A stretch of DNA of 64,000 bases, taken from contig NW_027488716.1 of assembly GCF_050948215.1 (NCBI RefSeq), forward strand, positions 372,001 to 436,000, given 5' to 3'. How positions within the stretch are numbered: the first letter of the stretch is position 1; every line of letters begins with the position of its first letter. This document shows, one piece after another, positions 46,076-56,258 of the stretch. This stretch comes from Halictus rubicundus. Taxonomy: Eukaryota > Arthropoda > Insecta > Hymenoptera > Halictidae. A model generated the notes under the pieces. That model saw only the letters and a list, made by a program, of their open reading frames with translations, was not told the DNA's origin and did no database searches. The position numbers and the translations under genes were made by a program.

Positions 46076-46137
46076 TACACAAGTACGGCCTAACCGACAA
46101 GAAACTAAGAGTAGATGAAGTCAGAACTTCAATCTAC

Positions 46138-46690
46138 TGAGGTGGCGCTTCGGGGCGCCCCGGGTTCGCCAATACCCGTACTCACCCACAGCAGTGAGTC
46201 CCTGAGGGACCTCCGTTCGGAGGAATACCAATTTAAAACCAGATATATAAATTTTAGAAGAAGAACTCTTGAAAGTTCAGAAATAATTTTTAATTTGAAA
46301 GTTGAACAATTTTAATCAAGAATAAATATAGCGAAATTAGAACGCAACAACCTACAAGCTTGGGTCGCCCCGGGTTCGCTAATACCCGTACTCACTCACG
46401 GCCGCATCCGTGAGTGAGCCCATGAGGGACCTCCGTTCGGAGGAATACCAATTTTAAACCATAAACACAAATTTTACAAGGAGAACTTTTGAAAGTTTAG
46501 AAATAAATATTCGATCGAAAAGATGGACAATCCGAAGCAAAAATAAATCGAACGAAATTGGGGCGCAACGACCTACAAGCTCGGGTCGCCCCGAGTTCGT
46601 TAATACCCGTACTCACCCACGGGCCCGGCCCGTGAGTGAGCCCCTTAGGGACCTCCGTTCGGAGGAATACCAATTTTATGTTAAAAATAT
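46138..46690. repeat. tandem repeat of about 220 bp, three copies
   Basis: Each copy has GGGTCGCCCCGGGTTCG-like sequence, AATACCCGTACTCAC, a variable GC hairpin, then GGGACCTCCGTTCGGAGGAA and an AT-rich stretch. Cores lie at about 46150, 46366 and 46587. The variable hairpin differs in sequence but stays paired in copies 2 and 3. Confidence 0.85.
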
Positions 46691-46970
46691 AATATTTCAG
46701 AGGACGAATTTTATGTAAAAAATATAATATAATTTCAAAATACCAAATTTATTTCAAAAGTATAATATAATATAATAAAATTTCAAAATACCAATTTTAT
46801 GTCAAAAATATAATATAATATAATAAAATTTCAAAATACCAATTTTATGTCAAAAATATAATATAATATAATAAAATTTCAAAATACCAATTTTATGTCA
46901 AAAATATAATATAATATAATAAAATTTCAAAATACCAATTTTATGTCAAAAATATAATATAATGTAATTT
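46690..46970. repeat. 48-bp AT-rich minisatellite, about five copies
   Basis: CCAATTTTATGTCAAAAATA followed by TAATATAATATAATAAAATT repeats at 46791, 46839, 46887 and 46935 with an exact 48-bp period. An irregular first copy precedes them. Confidence 0.92.
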
Positions 46971-47132
46971 CAAGAAAAGAAACTTGTGAAAAATTCCGAA
47001 GCAAATTCGAATTAAAAATACAGAAATAATAATTGACGGCTTTCGTTGAATAAACACGTATACCAAAATAGAAAATGTATATTTCTATTGTCACTTACCA
47101 GCTGTTGAAAGTTGACCAAGGTGAGCGGAGAC

Positions 47133-47723
47133 CTTTCTCGGGGGGGAGCGTAGCTCCCCCCGTGATTGGCCGACACCCCCCGGGATAGTTTCCCGGTTAG
47201 TGGGGGGTGTCGGTCCCCCCTCCCCCCGATAGGGGAGGGGGACCGTGGGGGGTTTTTGGGGAAAGGAAGGGTCGGGGCGTGCCGGATCGCGCCTCCGACG
47301 GCCCTTCCTTCCGGTGGCGGCGTCCTCTTGCTCTGGCCGGGGCTGGTTCCTTCGGGACACTGGCCCCGAGCGGGGCACGAGGACTCCGGGAGCTGTGGGT
47401 GGACCGAGCTGGGGCTCGGGAAGCCCAATCCGAAGGCTCCAGGGATGGGGACACCGGGCGGGTCCCTCCGCCCGGGGTCTTATAGAGTAGGCAGTGGGGG
47501 AGGCTAACCCCCTCCCCCGGGGTGGCATGTATTAGCTGGGAGGTGTCCTGTTGAGTACTCGCGTGATCCAGGCACCTCCCATGTAGCTTAGGTGGGCGTG
47601 AGGTTTTAGTGGGTAGTCTCCGGGGGCTCCGCCCCCCGGAGAGAATCCCACATAACCCCGGCTTCCCCCAGGGAGTCGGGGTATGTATAAAACATTTCCT
47701 CACGATAAAAAAAAAAAAAAAAA
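47133..47723 (+). mobile_element. TRAS/R1-like 3' end (copy C) with target duplication
   Basis: The same 3' UTR as copies A and B, in plus orientation, ending CCTCACGAT plus A17 (47707-47723). GGTGAGCGGAGAC occurs on both sides (47120-47132 and 47724-47736), up to 15 bp if the two preceding As are counted. It is 5'-truncated, about 590 bp, and not next to telomere-like repeats. Confidence 0.9.
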
Positions 47724-47736
47724 GGTGAGCGGAGAC

Positions 47737-48067
47737 GCCTTTCAGGAACCGCTGTCCGACCGCGAACCAGCTTAAGGTGGACCAGGGTTGACCAGTGATG
47801 TCCACTGCAGCTCTGGAGGATCCCTGGTCCACTCGAAGGTAGGTGAGGGTAGGCCAGGGTGGTCAGGGTGGGCCAGGGCAGTCCTGGAGAACCTCTGGTC
47901 AACTGCAAGGTCCTTCGTCCTTCTGGTCCCGGAGCCCTCCCGTTCCGTCCTGAGTACACACCACGACTGACTGACTGAGCGCGGACGCCGTGGTGGGGTG
48001 CGCGGTGCGCAACTCCCCCACCCCAAACTAACTTCGCCAGAGTTCGATCGCCGCGATAGTAATTATT
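47737..48067. other. unassigned GC-rich flank of copy C
   Basis: Contains several GGTCAGGGTGGGCCAGGG-like words. No gene is recognised. Confidence 0.3.
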
Positions 48068-48447
48068 GATAAATTTGTTATTTCTGGCTGCTTAATGTTT
48101 ATAACAATTTCTTTTGGTAATGGTATCAACAAGCAATCCCTTGACCATCTTGCCATCTAATTTTTTAGTAAAAATACCTAATAGAACTCGAGATACAGAG
48201 TAACTTTTGAACCATGAATATTCGCACGTATTAATTTATCGAACACATTTCACTGATAAATTTATTATTTCTGACTGTTTAATGTTTATAACAATTTCTT
48301 TTGGTAATGGTATCAACAAGCAATTCCTTGACCATCTTGCCATCTAATTTTTTAGTAAAAATACCTAATAGAACTCGAGATACAGAGTAACTTTTGAACC
48401 ATGAATATTCGCACGTATTAATGTATAGAACACATTTCACTGATAAA
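48068..48447. repeat. 187-bp tandem duplication
   Basis: GATAAATTT(G/A)TTATTTCTG(G/A)CTG starts at 48068 and 48255. A third start, GATAAA at 48442, is cut off by the composite repeat. Confidence 0.9.
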
Positions 48448-49262
48448 GGGCCTAGCCGATTAAGATGGTCAAAACTGCCCTTAGAGGTTTTTCAATGATT
48501 AATGAACCATTCGAAAGCTAACCCAAAAAAACGCCTCTGAACAAAATTTCAACCCCCTATCTTGCCCGTGAGGGTAGTTACAGGGTAAATTAGATTTCGC
48601 GCTTTTCCGCGCATTTCCCACACTCTGATGCTTCCTAAAATTCTGAAAAAAATGTGACATATTTTGGATTCTAAGGCAGATTTTTGAGAATTTTTTCAGA
48701 TTTTTTTCTTGCAAACTGTGGTCGTAAAAAATGAAAAACCTCAAAAAAATCGGAAAAATGTACATTTCTCAAAAATATGAAAACATGCTATTTTGCTGTT
48801 TAGTGCCCCGACAAAGTACCATAACAGGCAGTGTCCTCAATTTTTTTTTAGATTTTTTCTTGTGGGCACTTTTTGTCCAGACAAGAAAAACCGAATTTTT
48901 TCGCCGTTTCTGCTATTAGGAGGAAAGTTACACTTGTTGGTTTTATCGCAGGTATATATTAAGTCATTTTAAACATTATTACATTGAAACAAGTAAGTGT
49001 TTGACCTAAGAAATGTTTTAAGAGAAAAAATGGATTTTATTTTGTGCGATATATACCAGAATGTTCGAAACGTTTACAACATCGCCGGTTGGCACAGCGG
49101 TTAGGGCGTCGGGCTACGGAGCGGATACGCTGGTGTTCGAATCCCGTCGGTGGGAAAATTTTTTTTCCATACGTCATCTTTATTTTTTCAATTTCTTATA
49201 TGGTTTATTTATGTGATTTTAACAATATTTTTTTAATGTTTTAAAAATATTGAGGTAACATT
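48448..49262 (+). mobile_element. composite repeat with tRNA-Arg-like region, copy 2
   Basis: Begins GGGCCTAGCCGATTAAGATG after GATAAA, with a single 142-bp head unit. It is near-identical to copy 1 through the tRNA-like region (49081-49150) and diverges after TTGAGGTAACATTTTTAACT. Confidence 0.85.
49081..49150 (+). repeat. tRNA-Arg(ACG)-derived SINE head, copy 2
   Basis: Same A- and B-boxes as copy 1, with GGGCTACGGA in place of GGACTACGGA. Confidence 0.75.
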
Positions 49263-49532
49263 TTTAACTAAAATACATACAAAAATAGTTTTGCAGTATC
49301 TATTATTTCCTCGATTCTCTAATTGTATATGTTCATCAGTGCGGTCCTGTTTAACATTGTGAATATTAAAATTCATTAATCTAGTTTCTAAGCCTTGCGT
49401 CTTCAGAAATTAGGGAGGAAATAAGAAGAACTCTGAATAAATAACACGCAGCAAAGTATTGGTTTTTGTCAAATTGAGAGAAAAGGGCTACATACTACCA
49501 CTATTTTGAAAGTGAGGTATCAGGTACAAATA
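49263..49532. other. unassigned sequence
   Basis: AT-rich, no recognisable feature. Confidence 0.25.
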
Positions 49533-49536
49533 AGCC

Positions 49537-50473
49537 TGTAACAGACCTGGCTGCGCCAGGCCTGTTCCTGACCGCACGCGCCCGAATCCGAGCCCCCGAA
49601 CACGACCGACGGATACCGAGATCCGCCGGTACCCGCGAGCGCCCCCGCGAGCCCCGCATCACCGAACCGATCTTGGCGGGAACCGGAACCCGCCATGATG
49701 CGACACCGGCGCGCCGGATGCGTGACGACACCGGAAAAGCCGGCCGCGAACCGTACCGCACCGCACCCCCTCGCCCGGCAAGACGAGAGAGACGGACCGG
49801 AAAACGGTCTCTTTGGTTTTCCGCCGCGATAGCGATCAGTCGCAGGATCGAACCGTATTTACTAGCCGCCGATATCGACCGCCCGGATACGATCGACCCG
49901 CGCTGTTCCGACGCCGAGAAACCGCCCGCCGATTCTCGCGGAATACTAGTTTGCCCGCGAATCTTAGAACCGCGAGTGTGCCGAGTTATTCGCGACCCGC
50001 GAACACCGATCTACGCCGCTGCGTGCCAGATCACCTGGAGAGCCGCCCCGAACGCCGAGCGATCGAGGACCGGACCCCGGGTAAGTACCTTACCTTCCCG
50101 TTAACCCGATACCTCCGCTCCCGCCCACACACCCACGGAGAGCGAACCACCCGCAGCCGGCCCCTCGCCGGCCGCCCTGGGGCACGGGCTCTCCGCCCGC
50201 CGAAACTACCCTGGTCCGGATACGCCGCCGCGTACGGCCCCGACCCCGCCGTAACCTGAGGCACGAACCGCGACCGCCGCGCCGACCGCCGAAACGCGAA
50301 GCCGGGACAGTGACGAACGTTTGAAATACTCGCGTCGTTAATCACCCGTGCCCGACCGTCCGCGACCCCGCCGTAACCCTCGCGTTATCCTGCGAGAACC
50401 CTGGCACGGCGAGCCAAATCCGGCCGCGAGGAATCCGTGGTGACGAGATCCGCCGGGAAACGGACTCGTTACA
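49537..50473. mobile_element. GC-rich solo LTR (937 bp) with 4-bp target duplication
   Basis: It starts TGTAACAGACCTGGCTGC and ends ACGGACTCGTTACA, with inverted TGTAAC/GTTACA tips. AGCC flanks both sides (49533-49536, 50474-50477). Composition jumps sharply from AT-rich to GC-rich exactly at these points. Overlapping open frames within it are ascribed to the high GC content. Orientation is not settled. Confidence 0.75.
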
Positions 50474-50540
50474 AGCCTAAGCCATTCCTCTTTATTGTAA
50501 GGTACATGAGGAAGTAATTCCCGTTTATAGTTACTTGAAT

Positions 50541-50887
50541 GAGAGACTTGTTCTGTGGACATTTATGATACGGATCAGGAAGTTCATTATTTTCGGTGGG
50601 ATGCAGAGGCAATTCATAGTATACTAGGTCAAAAGTACCAGCTTCTACACAAACGAGTAGACAACAAAACCTTTCCAAAAATTGGAAACAATTGGAACTG
50701 CAAAAAGACTCCATTTCGAACAGTATCCTCGGTAGATACTCTTGATTTTCTGGAAATGACAGAAGTAGATTTAAAAATTCTTTTCACGGAATCTTACCAA
50801 TTTTCACAAGCAATTTCATATCAGGCAGAAATCGTGGACGAACATAATAATATAAATATTAATTTATTGCCTAATCCAAGAAAATAA
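50541..50887 (+). pseudogene. transposon-type protein fragment (SWIM-family-like, tentative)
   Basis: About 115 open codons: HYFRWDAEAIHSILGQKYQL, then FRTVSSVDTLDFLEMTEVDL, KILFTESYQFSQAISY and a stop. The order TE.DLK.LFT..YQ..QA.SY resembles the region upstream of the SWIM zinc finger in large insect transposon proteins; this is from memory and tentative. No start codon with context is seen, and the end merges into the tRNA-derived repeat, so the gene is truncated by it. Confidence 0.35.
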
Positions 50888-51145
50888 TATCATTAAATTC
50901 GAAGTAAAATCGGAGTGATATAAATAAAAGTTAGTTAAAAATGTTACCTCAATATTTTTAAAACATTAAAAAAATATTGTTAAAATCACATGAATAAACC
51001 ATATAAGAAATTGAAAAAATAAAGATGACGTATGGAAAAAAAACTTTCCCACCGACGGGATTCGAACACCAGCGTATCCGCTCCGTAGCCCGACGCCCTA
51101 ACCGCTGTGCCAACCGGCGATGTTGTAAACGTTCCGAACATTCTG
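50829..51145 (-). mobile_element. tRNA-Arg-derived repeat, copy 3 (minus)
   Basis: The minus strand reads AGAATGTTCGGAACG, the tRNA-like region (51122-51049) and the AT-rich tail. It then shares with copy 1 a further 120 bp ending near CGTCCACGATTT. Confidence 0.8.
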
Positions 51146-52170
51146 GAAGGGGTCGTAAATCCTCTTCCGCACGACGCGAGGCACGCTCGGGTTGCGCTAC
51201 AACCCCAATAACCGTGTCTCTGGTTTTCGTCAAACGGACGAAAACCAGAGACAGTAAACGCACATTTTTTCCAGCCCTTGGTCTTCGTCACCGGACCTCG
51301 GCCAAGGGGCAATAAATTAGCTGCTAGCCACTTGGCTAGCACGGCGTACATGGGCCACTTAGGCCTTCGTCGCGCTGCTCCGGGGTCCCATAAATCGCGC
51401 ATCTTGGGAACTCTCCCTTATTGACTTGAGGTGGGGACTTCCTCCTCCACCGGTGAGGGCTGTTTCAGAAGATCCTCCGCCCTCAAGTCAAATCAACGAA
51501 TGGGGATGATTCTTCCCCCGAAAACGGGCCCATGGCCAAAAAATCGCGTCACCACCGAGGTGACAAGTAAGCGGGCCTCGGAGCAGAGCGGCAGAATCAG
51601 CAAAGTCGGCATCAGAAAAAGTCGGCTTCAGAATCAGACCACAAGTATTCGAGTCAGTAATCGCGCCATACCGTACCACCGCTACAATTCATTGTATCCA
51701 AATTAACTAGTCACCCAAGGTTAGTTCGGCCGGTGACAGGGCATTTGTTAAGTTTGAAATAAACTCTATTTGACACAAACGCGCGCATAATTTCTTCCTA
51801 AAAACGAACAGCCCAAATATCCAGAAGCTTACAATCGACTGGCGACTCTCGTTGTAATCTTAAACACGACGGAGTTAGAAAAGGCAAAAAGATAGGGGAG
51901 AAAAAGAAAAGAGAATAGAAAAGGAAAACTTGAGAAGACAGTGACAGCGATAGGGACAGCGGAAAAGAGTCATAAACAGAGAAAGCTAAGAGGTAGGCGA
52001 AGGACCGAGACTAACGAAAACCAGAATCCTGGCGACGTTCTCAAGGATGCATTGGAAATTCGTGAAGGGCCGGTTACCAAACGTACGACTAGCAGACAGG
52101 AAATAGAGAATAATAGCGTGACAGAGTTGGAAAGGAAAGAGAAATTCTTAGAAGAAATATATGCATTGGC
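51146..52170. other. unassigned, hairpin-rich at the left
   Basis: A perfect 17-bp stem with a 5-nt loop lies at 51215-51253, and GCTAGCCACTTGGCTAGC at about 51322. From 51500 on no motif is recognised in the open frames. Confidence 0.35.
51215..51253. repeat. perfect 17-bp hairpin
   Basis: TGTCTCTGGTTTTCGTC, loop AAACG, then GACGAAAACCAGAGACA. Confidence 0.9.
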
Positions 52171-52171
52171 G

Positions 52172-52672
52172 TACGTGGTGATATTGCCACCACAGTATCA
52201 AGAAGGGCACATTCTGACGTTAACAGTCTTTTTATTAATTAACATTTGATAATTAACTTTTTCAAAAAATGGAAACCTATTTTGTTGCCTCATTTAATGC
52301 ATCTTGATATTCTTTACAAGAAAGTGTTAACCTACTTTCATGAAAAAATGATTTATTTAAGAGATATGAGAGGTTCAATGTGACGATCATTTACAACTTA
52401 ACATCCGCAAATATTGGAGAAGTATTTTAGAAGAGAAGAAGAGAAGGGAAGACAAATAATGAAGAAGTATCGATTTTTTCACATAAGTAGGTTAACACTT
52501 TCTTGTAAAGATTATCAAGATTCGTTAAGTGTTACAACAAGAAATATATGTTTCCATTTTTAAAAAAGTTAATGACCTTTATATATCCTGTACGTGTCCA
52601 CCTATAAAAAAAAAACTATTAACATCAGAATGTGCCACTCTTGATACCATGTAAATCAAGTGGTAATATGCG
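52172..52672. mobile_element. fold-back MITE, arms about 170 bp
   Basis: The left arm has GTATCAAGAAGGGCACATTC, AACTTTTTCAAAAAATGGAA and TTACAAGAAAGTGTTAACCT. The right arm is its diverged reverse complement (52480-52672). The loop is only about 130 bp and no protein is encoded. Confidence 0.7.
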
Positions 52673-54733
52673 GAGACCTACCCTCTATAATTTCTTTTTA
52701 ACTCTTTCCACGTAACGCTGTTATCATTTGAAAATCTATATGTATAAATGTTCAAATCGCTTGATAATTTTAGTGGTGCTGTAGTTATGCCAGACAGTGT
52801 ATCTAGCTGTATACGTGTATGCGTACCTAATCCATGTGTACTACCATAAATTAAAAGTTTCATGAATCATTCTGTTTCTGAATGAAAATAATAAAACGAA
52901 TATTGACGTTCTTAACGCGAAAAAAGAGACACGTGGTCCACATGCTTTTAAGTGTGAATAGAAGTGATTCAGACGGTTGTCCTTGCCATTATAACAGATT
53001 TTTTAAAATTCTTAAGGAAAGTAATCCGAATGAACTATGAACTTTCGGTTACCACAACGGTTTCGAGAAGGGGTCAAACTTTCAGACCTATGTACTTACT
53101 GTATATTATAGAAACGCAGCAACGTCAGGAGCAGTTGTTGCAAACTTTACTCCGTAACATCACATCGTCCTATGCTTTCGACGATGCTCCGGAAGTTTCG
53201 GTATCAATACGCTACGTACAGCCTGATGTAAAGACCTTTAATTGATTTCTCATCGTATGTCGTTACTACCGACTAAATTCCGTTGGCAGAGTTGAAGTTG
53301 TGGGGCTAGTACATTAACACTAGATTTACGGGACCGGTCAAAATGACGGGTTCTAATATTTTTAATTAAATATTATTAAGATTCTAAGGATGCATACATA
53401 AGAAATTATTTAGCAAATTTATTTCTTTAGGTATATATTATTTTAAAAATATTACTAAAAATGTGGGTAGCACGTTCTTGTTATTTTTATGAAGTAATGC
53501 AAAATAGTCGCTTTTAGTGCTCCGTAAACCTAGTGTTAAACTGAATTAGAACTCGTATGTTCCTAAACGAACTGCACGCGCAAACTTATACAACAGTCAA
53601 ATTCTTTCGACAGTAATCAACTTTAGCATCGTACGATTCCTCTATCTTCTGAGGAATTATAAAAGCATAATTAGTTATCGAACCTATTTGGTTGTCTCAC
53701 AAGTTTGTTTTGTCTTCGACCACTATGCGCAATACGAATCTAGTATATTATCGAAATAAAATTTCGATAAGCTGAAATAAAATATCAACAAACAGCTACA
53801 GTATATAAAGTTTAGATTGTTTTTGGAATAAATATGATTTTTCTCCTTTAAGGTCGTGTGAAGGTCAACATAAATTTGTATCGTTGAACTCGCCTTTCTA
53901 TGAGCTGAAGGGTGGAAAACCCTATTAAGTTCTTAAAGGAAACAAAATTACTGACAAAAATATCATAATAGACTATATGTCAACCACATGTTTCTCAATC
54001 AGACTATATGCTACTTTGCACCGGTCATTCTCTCTGAATATTTTTTCCCGTATCATGAAAAGCAACCGAGCCACATATTTTAACTGCTCAAGTTAGACAA
54101 GACACCCTGCGTGCTATACTGCATGTAGTATAGACTGGAGTTGCGTGTGTTTCTGTTGTTATGGGGTCCATTACATTGTACAAAACTGGGACTTGAAATT
54201 AGGCACAGGGTTAAACATATTTGATTTCTGCTGCATTTTCACTGTGTACAGCGAATAACATTCTTCTGGAGCATTGATCTGGGATATGTTTAATTGAAAT
54301 CAACTGTCATTTACCGGGATCGAGTGGAAGTTCAAAAGTGGACGAGTTTCTTGGTCGAACAATCAGACAACTTGTTAAACTTGAACATGTTCCCAATGAG
54401 TTCTTTGAGTTTCGCTACACCACGTTCAAGTGAATTCGAACTCGTAAAGCATGAACAAGCATCTCACTTTGTGACGGTGACCAATCTTAGCCAAACAAAA
54501 ATTCGTCAAAGTTTCGTGGAGACACATTTTTCTAAATCCTGGATATAGTAAGATCGATCGTCTCTTATCAACTCGTATTATTTTTAATTTTTAGATATAT
54601 GAATTATATTTAACCAGTTAGTAAAATGAGGGAGGCTAATGCAATGAAGTGACAGGGGGATAGGAAAATTAAAGACTACAGAGGTGAAATAAGTAAGAAG
54701 AACAGTTTAGAACAGAGCTGCTCAATATGCCTA
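52673..54733. other. no gene recognised
   Basis: Short open frames (e.g. minus 52678-52863 and plus 52964-53245) have no family motif. An exon of a flanking gene could be hidden here but I cannot support one. Confidence 0.25.
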
Positions 54734-56258
54734 CACTCCTCGTCAGAAAGATAGCCCAGGTGTGCTATGTTTAATTTCTCAATGACGCATGTAAAGTTTT
54801 ACGTTTGTGACGTATAATATCAAAACTTTATGAGCTCAGAATATGCGGGTCGTTGAAAATAATTAAAAATATTATAAGGTTTAGTGTGCAACAAAAAAAA
54901 ATTGTTTTACTTTAAGAAAGAAATGATAGCACATGTACAATAAGAAAATAATAATGAATATAAATTTTAACTAACAATAATTACTTATCAAACATATATA
55001 CTTATTTAATAATGGGTACATCCTCCTTTATTTTCTATTACTTCTATTGTACGATTTGGTATCGATTTATATAGTTTTTGGATGTAATTTTGACATTCGC
55101 GTACAATTGCATTTTTCAATTCTTGTACGTGTTGATACTGCTTTCCATTCGGGTATACGCCGCGAACAAGTTCTGCCCAGCAATTTTCAATAATATTAAG
55201 GTCCGGGGAGCGTGCAGGCCACGGCAAAACAGATATATTATTTTCATTAAAATATGATTGGACCAATCTTGATGTGTGTACAGATGCATTATCTTGTTGA
55301 AAGATGTAATCAGGTCCAGAGATGCATTCTGCATGATTATTTATTTGTTCTTTGATTAAATTTATGTATTGGACACTATTCATTCTCCCATTGATGAACT
55401 TGATACTTGTCGTGCCGAAATAACCGATGCCGGCCCAAACCATTACGCTGCCTCCTCCCATTTGTCGTCGGATTGCTGACATTGTCCCTTTTCTTATGTC
55501 ATGAAAATAATATTCGAACCCATCAGGACCATCCAGGTTAAATTTTTTTTCGTCCGAAAATAGTACTCTTTTCCATTTTTTTCCCAATGCACTCTTTCTT
55601 TTGCAAAGCGTAAACGTTCTGCTTTGTGTTTCGTTGTTAACGGAGGTTTCTTTTTTAATTTTAGCCTCTTAATATTTTTGCAGGATAATAGAACTCGACG
55701 AACACTCGAAACACTGGCACTAACACTAGATTTTCCATTATTTGCTTCGTTGTTAACTGCGAGTTGGAAGCTACACGCATAATTGCTCGATGACGGCCGA
55801 CCAGTACTTTTCTTTTTGCCATAATCTTCAACATTTTTTTAAGCAATTGTGTATTACTTTACGACTTCTTTTTATTACTTTCGATATTTTCGCTACTGAT
55901 AACTGTTGCTGTTTTAGTTCAAGAATTTGCTTTTTTTCAGACTCGTTTAATTTTTTTCCGCGTCCCATACTTACAAATTTATATAATATTGTACTGTAAT
56001 CTTTACTCGTTGATAGATCATGAAATACTGAGCATTTCTAAACATATTAACAGAGTGTGCTATCATTTCGACCTTAGTATGGAACAGTTTTTCTTTGTTG
56101 TATACAAACATCTACGACATTGTGATTTATTTCCAGCAAGCCGCATATTCTGAGCTCATAATATTGTTTTGATATTGTACGTTACAGACGAAAAATTTTA
56201 CATGCGTCATTGAGAAATTAAAGATAGCACACCTGGGCTATCTTTTCGACGAGGAGTG
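54734..56258 (-). mobile_element. Tc1-like DNA transposon, 1525 bp, long inverted repeats
   Basis: Ends CACTCCTCGTC...GACGAGGAGTG with TA on each side (54732-54733, 56259-56260). The inverted repeats run about 125 bp with a few mismatches, through GATAGCCCAGGTGTGCTAT and TTTCTCAATGACGCATGTAA. A degenerate DD34E transposase lies on the minus strand. Confidence 0.92.
55006..55969 (-). pseudogene. Tc1-like DD34E transposase, frameshifted
   Basis: The minus-strand start MGRGKKLNESEKKQILELK at about 55969 opens a helix-turn-helix region. A break near 55830 shifts the frame (KKMLKIMAKRKVLVGRHR). A second break lies before 55587, where the catalytic part resumes and stays open to 55006: VLFSDEKKFNLDG, IFQQDNASVHTS and PARSPDLNIIENCW, with 34 residues between the second Asp and Glu. 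All catalytic residues remain but at least two indels make it inactive. It is related to, but clearly distinct from, the transposase at 5541-6537. Confidence 0.88.

Larger units (their letters stand above)
29115..46090. repeat. 17-kb three-tier hairpin satellite (nine higher-order units)
   Basis: The basic repeat is 99 bp, with a common 98-bp variant. It is made of four diverged subunits of 24, 25, 27 and 23 bp, each CTAA plus a small stem-loop. Examples: GGCTC-ACGA-GAGCC, GCTC-ACGA-GAGC, CCGCAC-ACGA-GTGCGG and TGCAC-AAGA-GTGCA. Runs of 7-13 repeats start at ATGGAAGACGATGAAAAG and end before CTAACCCTTTTTCATTGAAT. A spacer of 670 or 814 bp joins one run to the next. Unit starts are 29902, 31361, 32868, 34965, 36864, 38861, 40465, 43155 and 44983. 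A decayed edge is visible at 29115-29225. Function unknown. Confidence 0.95.

Noticed and set aside
49673..50345. Arg/Pro-rich gag-like proteins
   Set aside because: Lie wholly within the GC-rich solo LTR and overlap in several frames.
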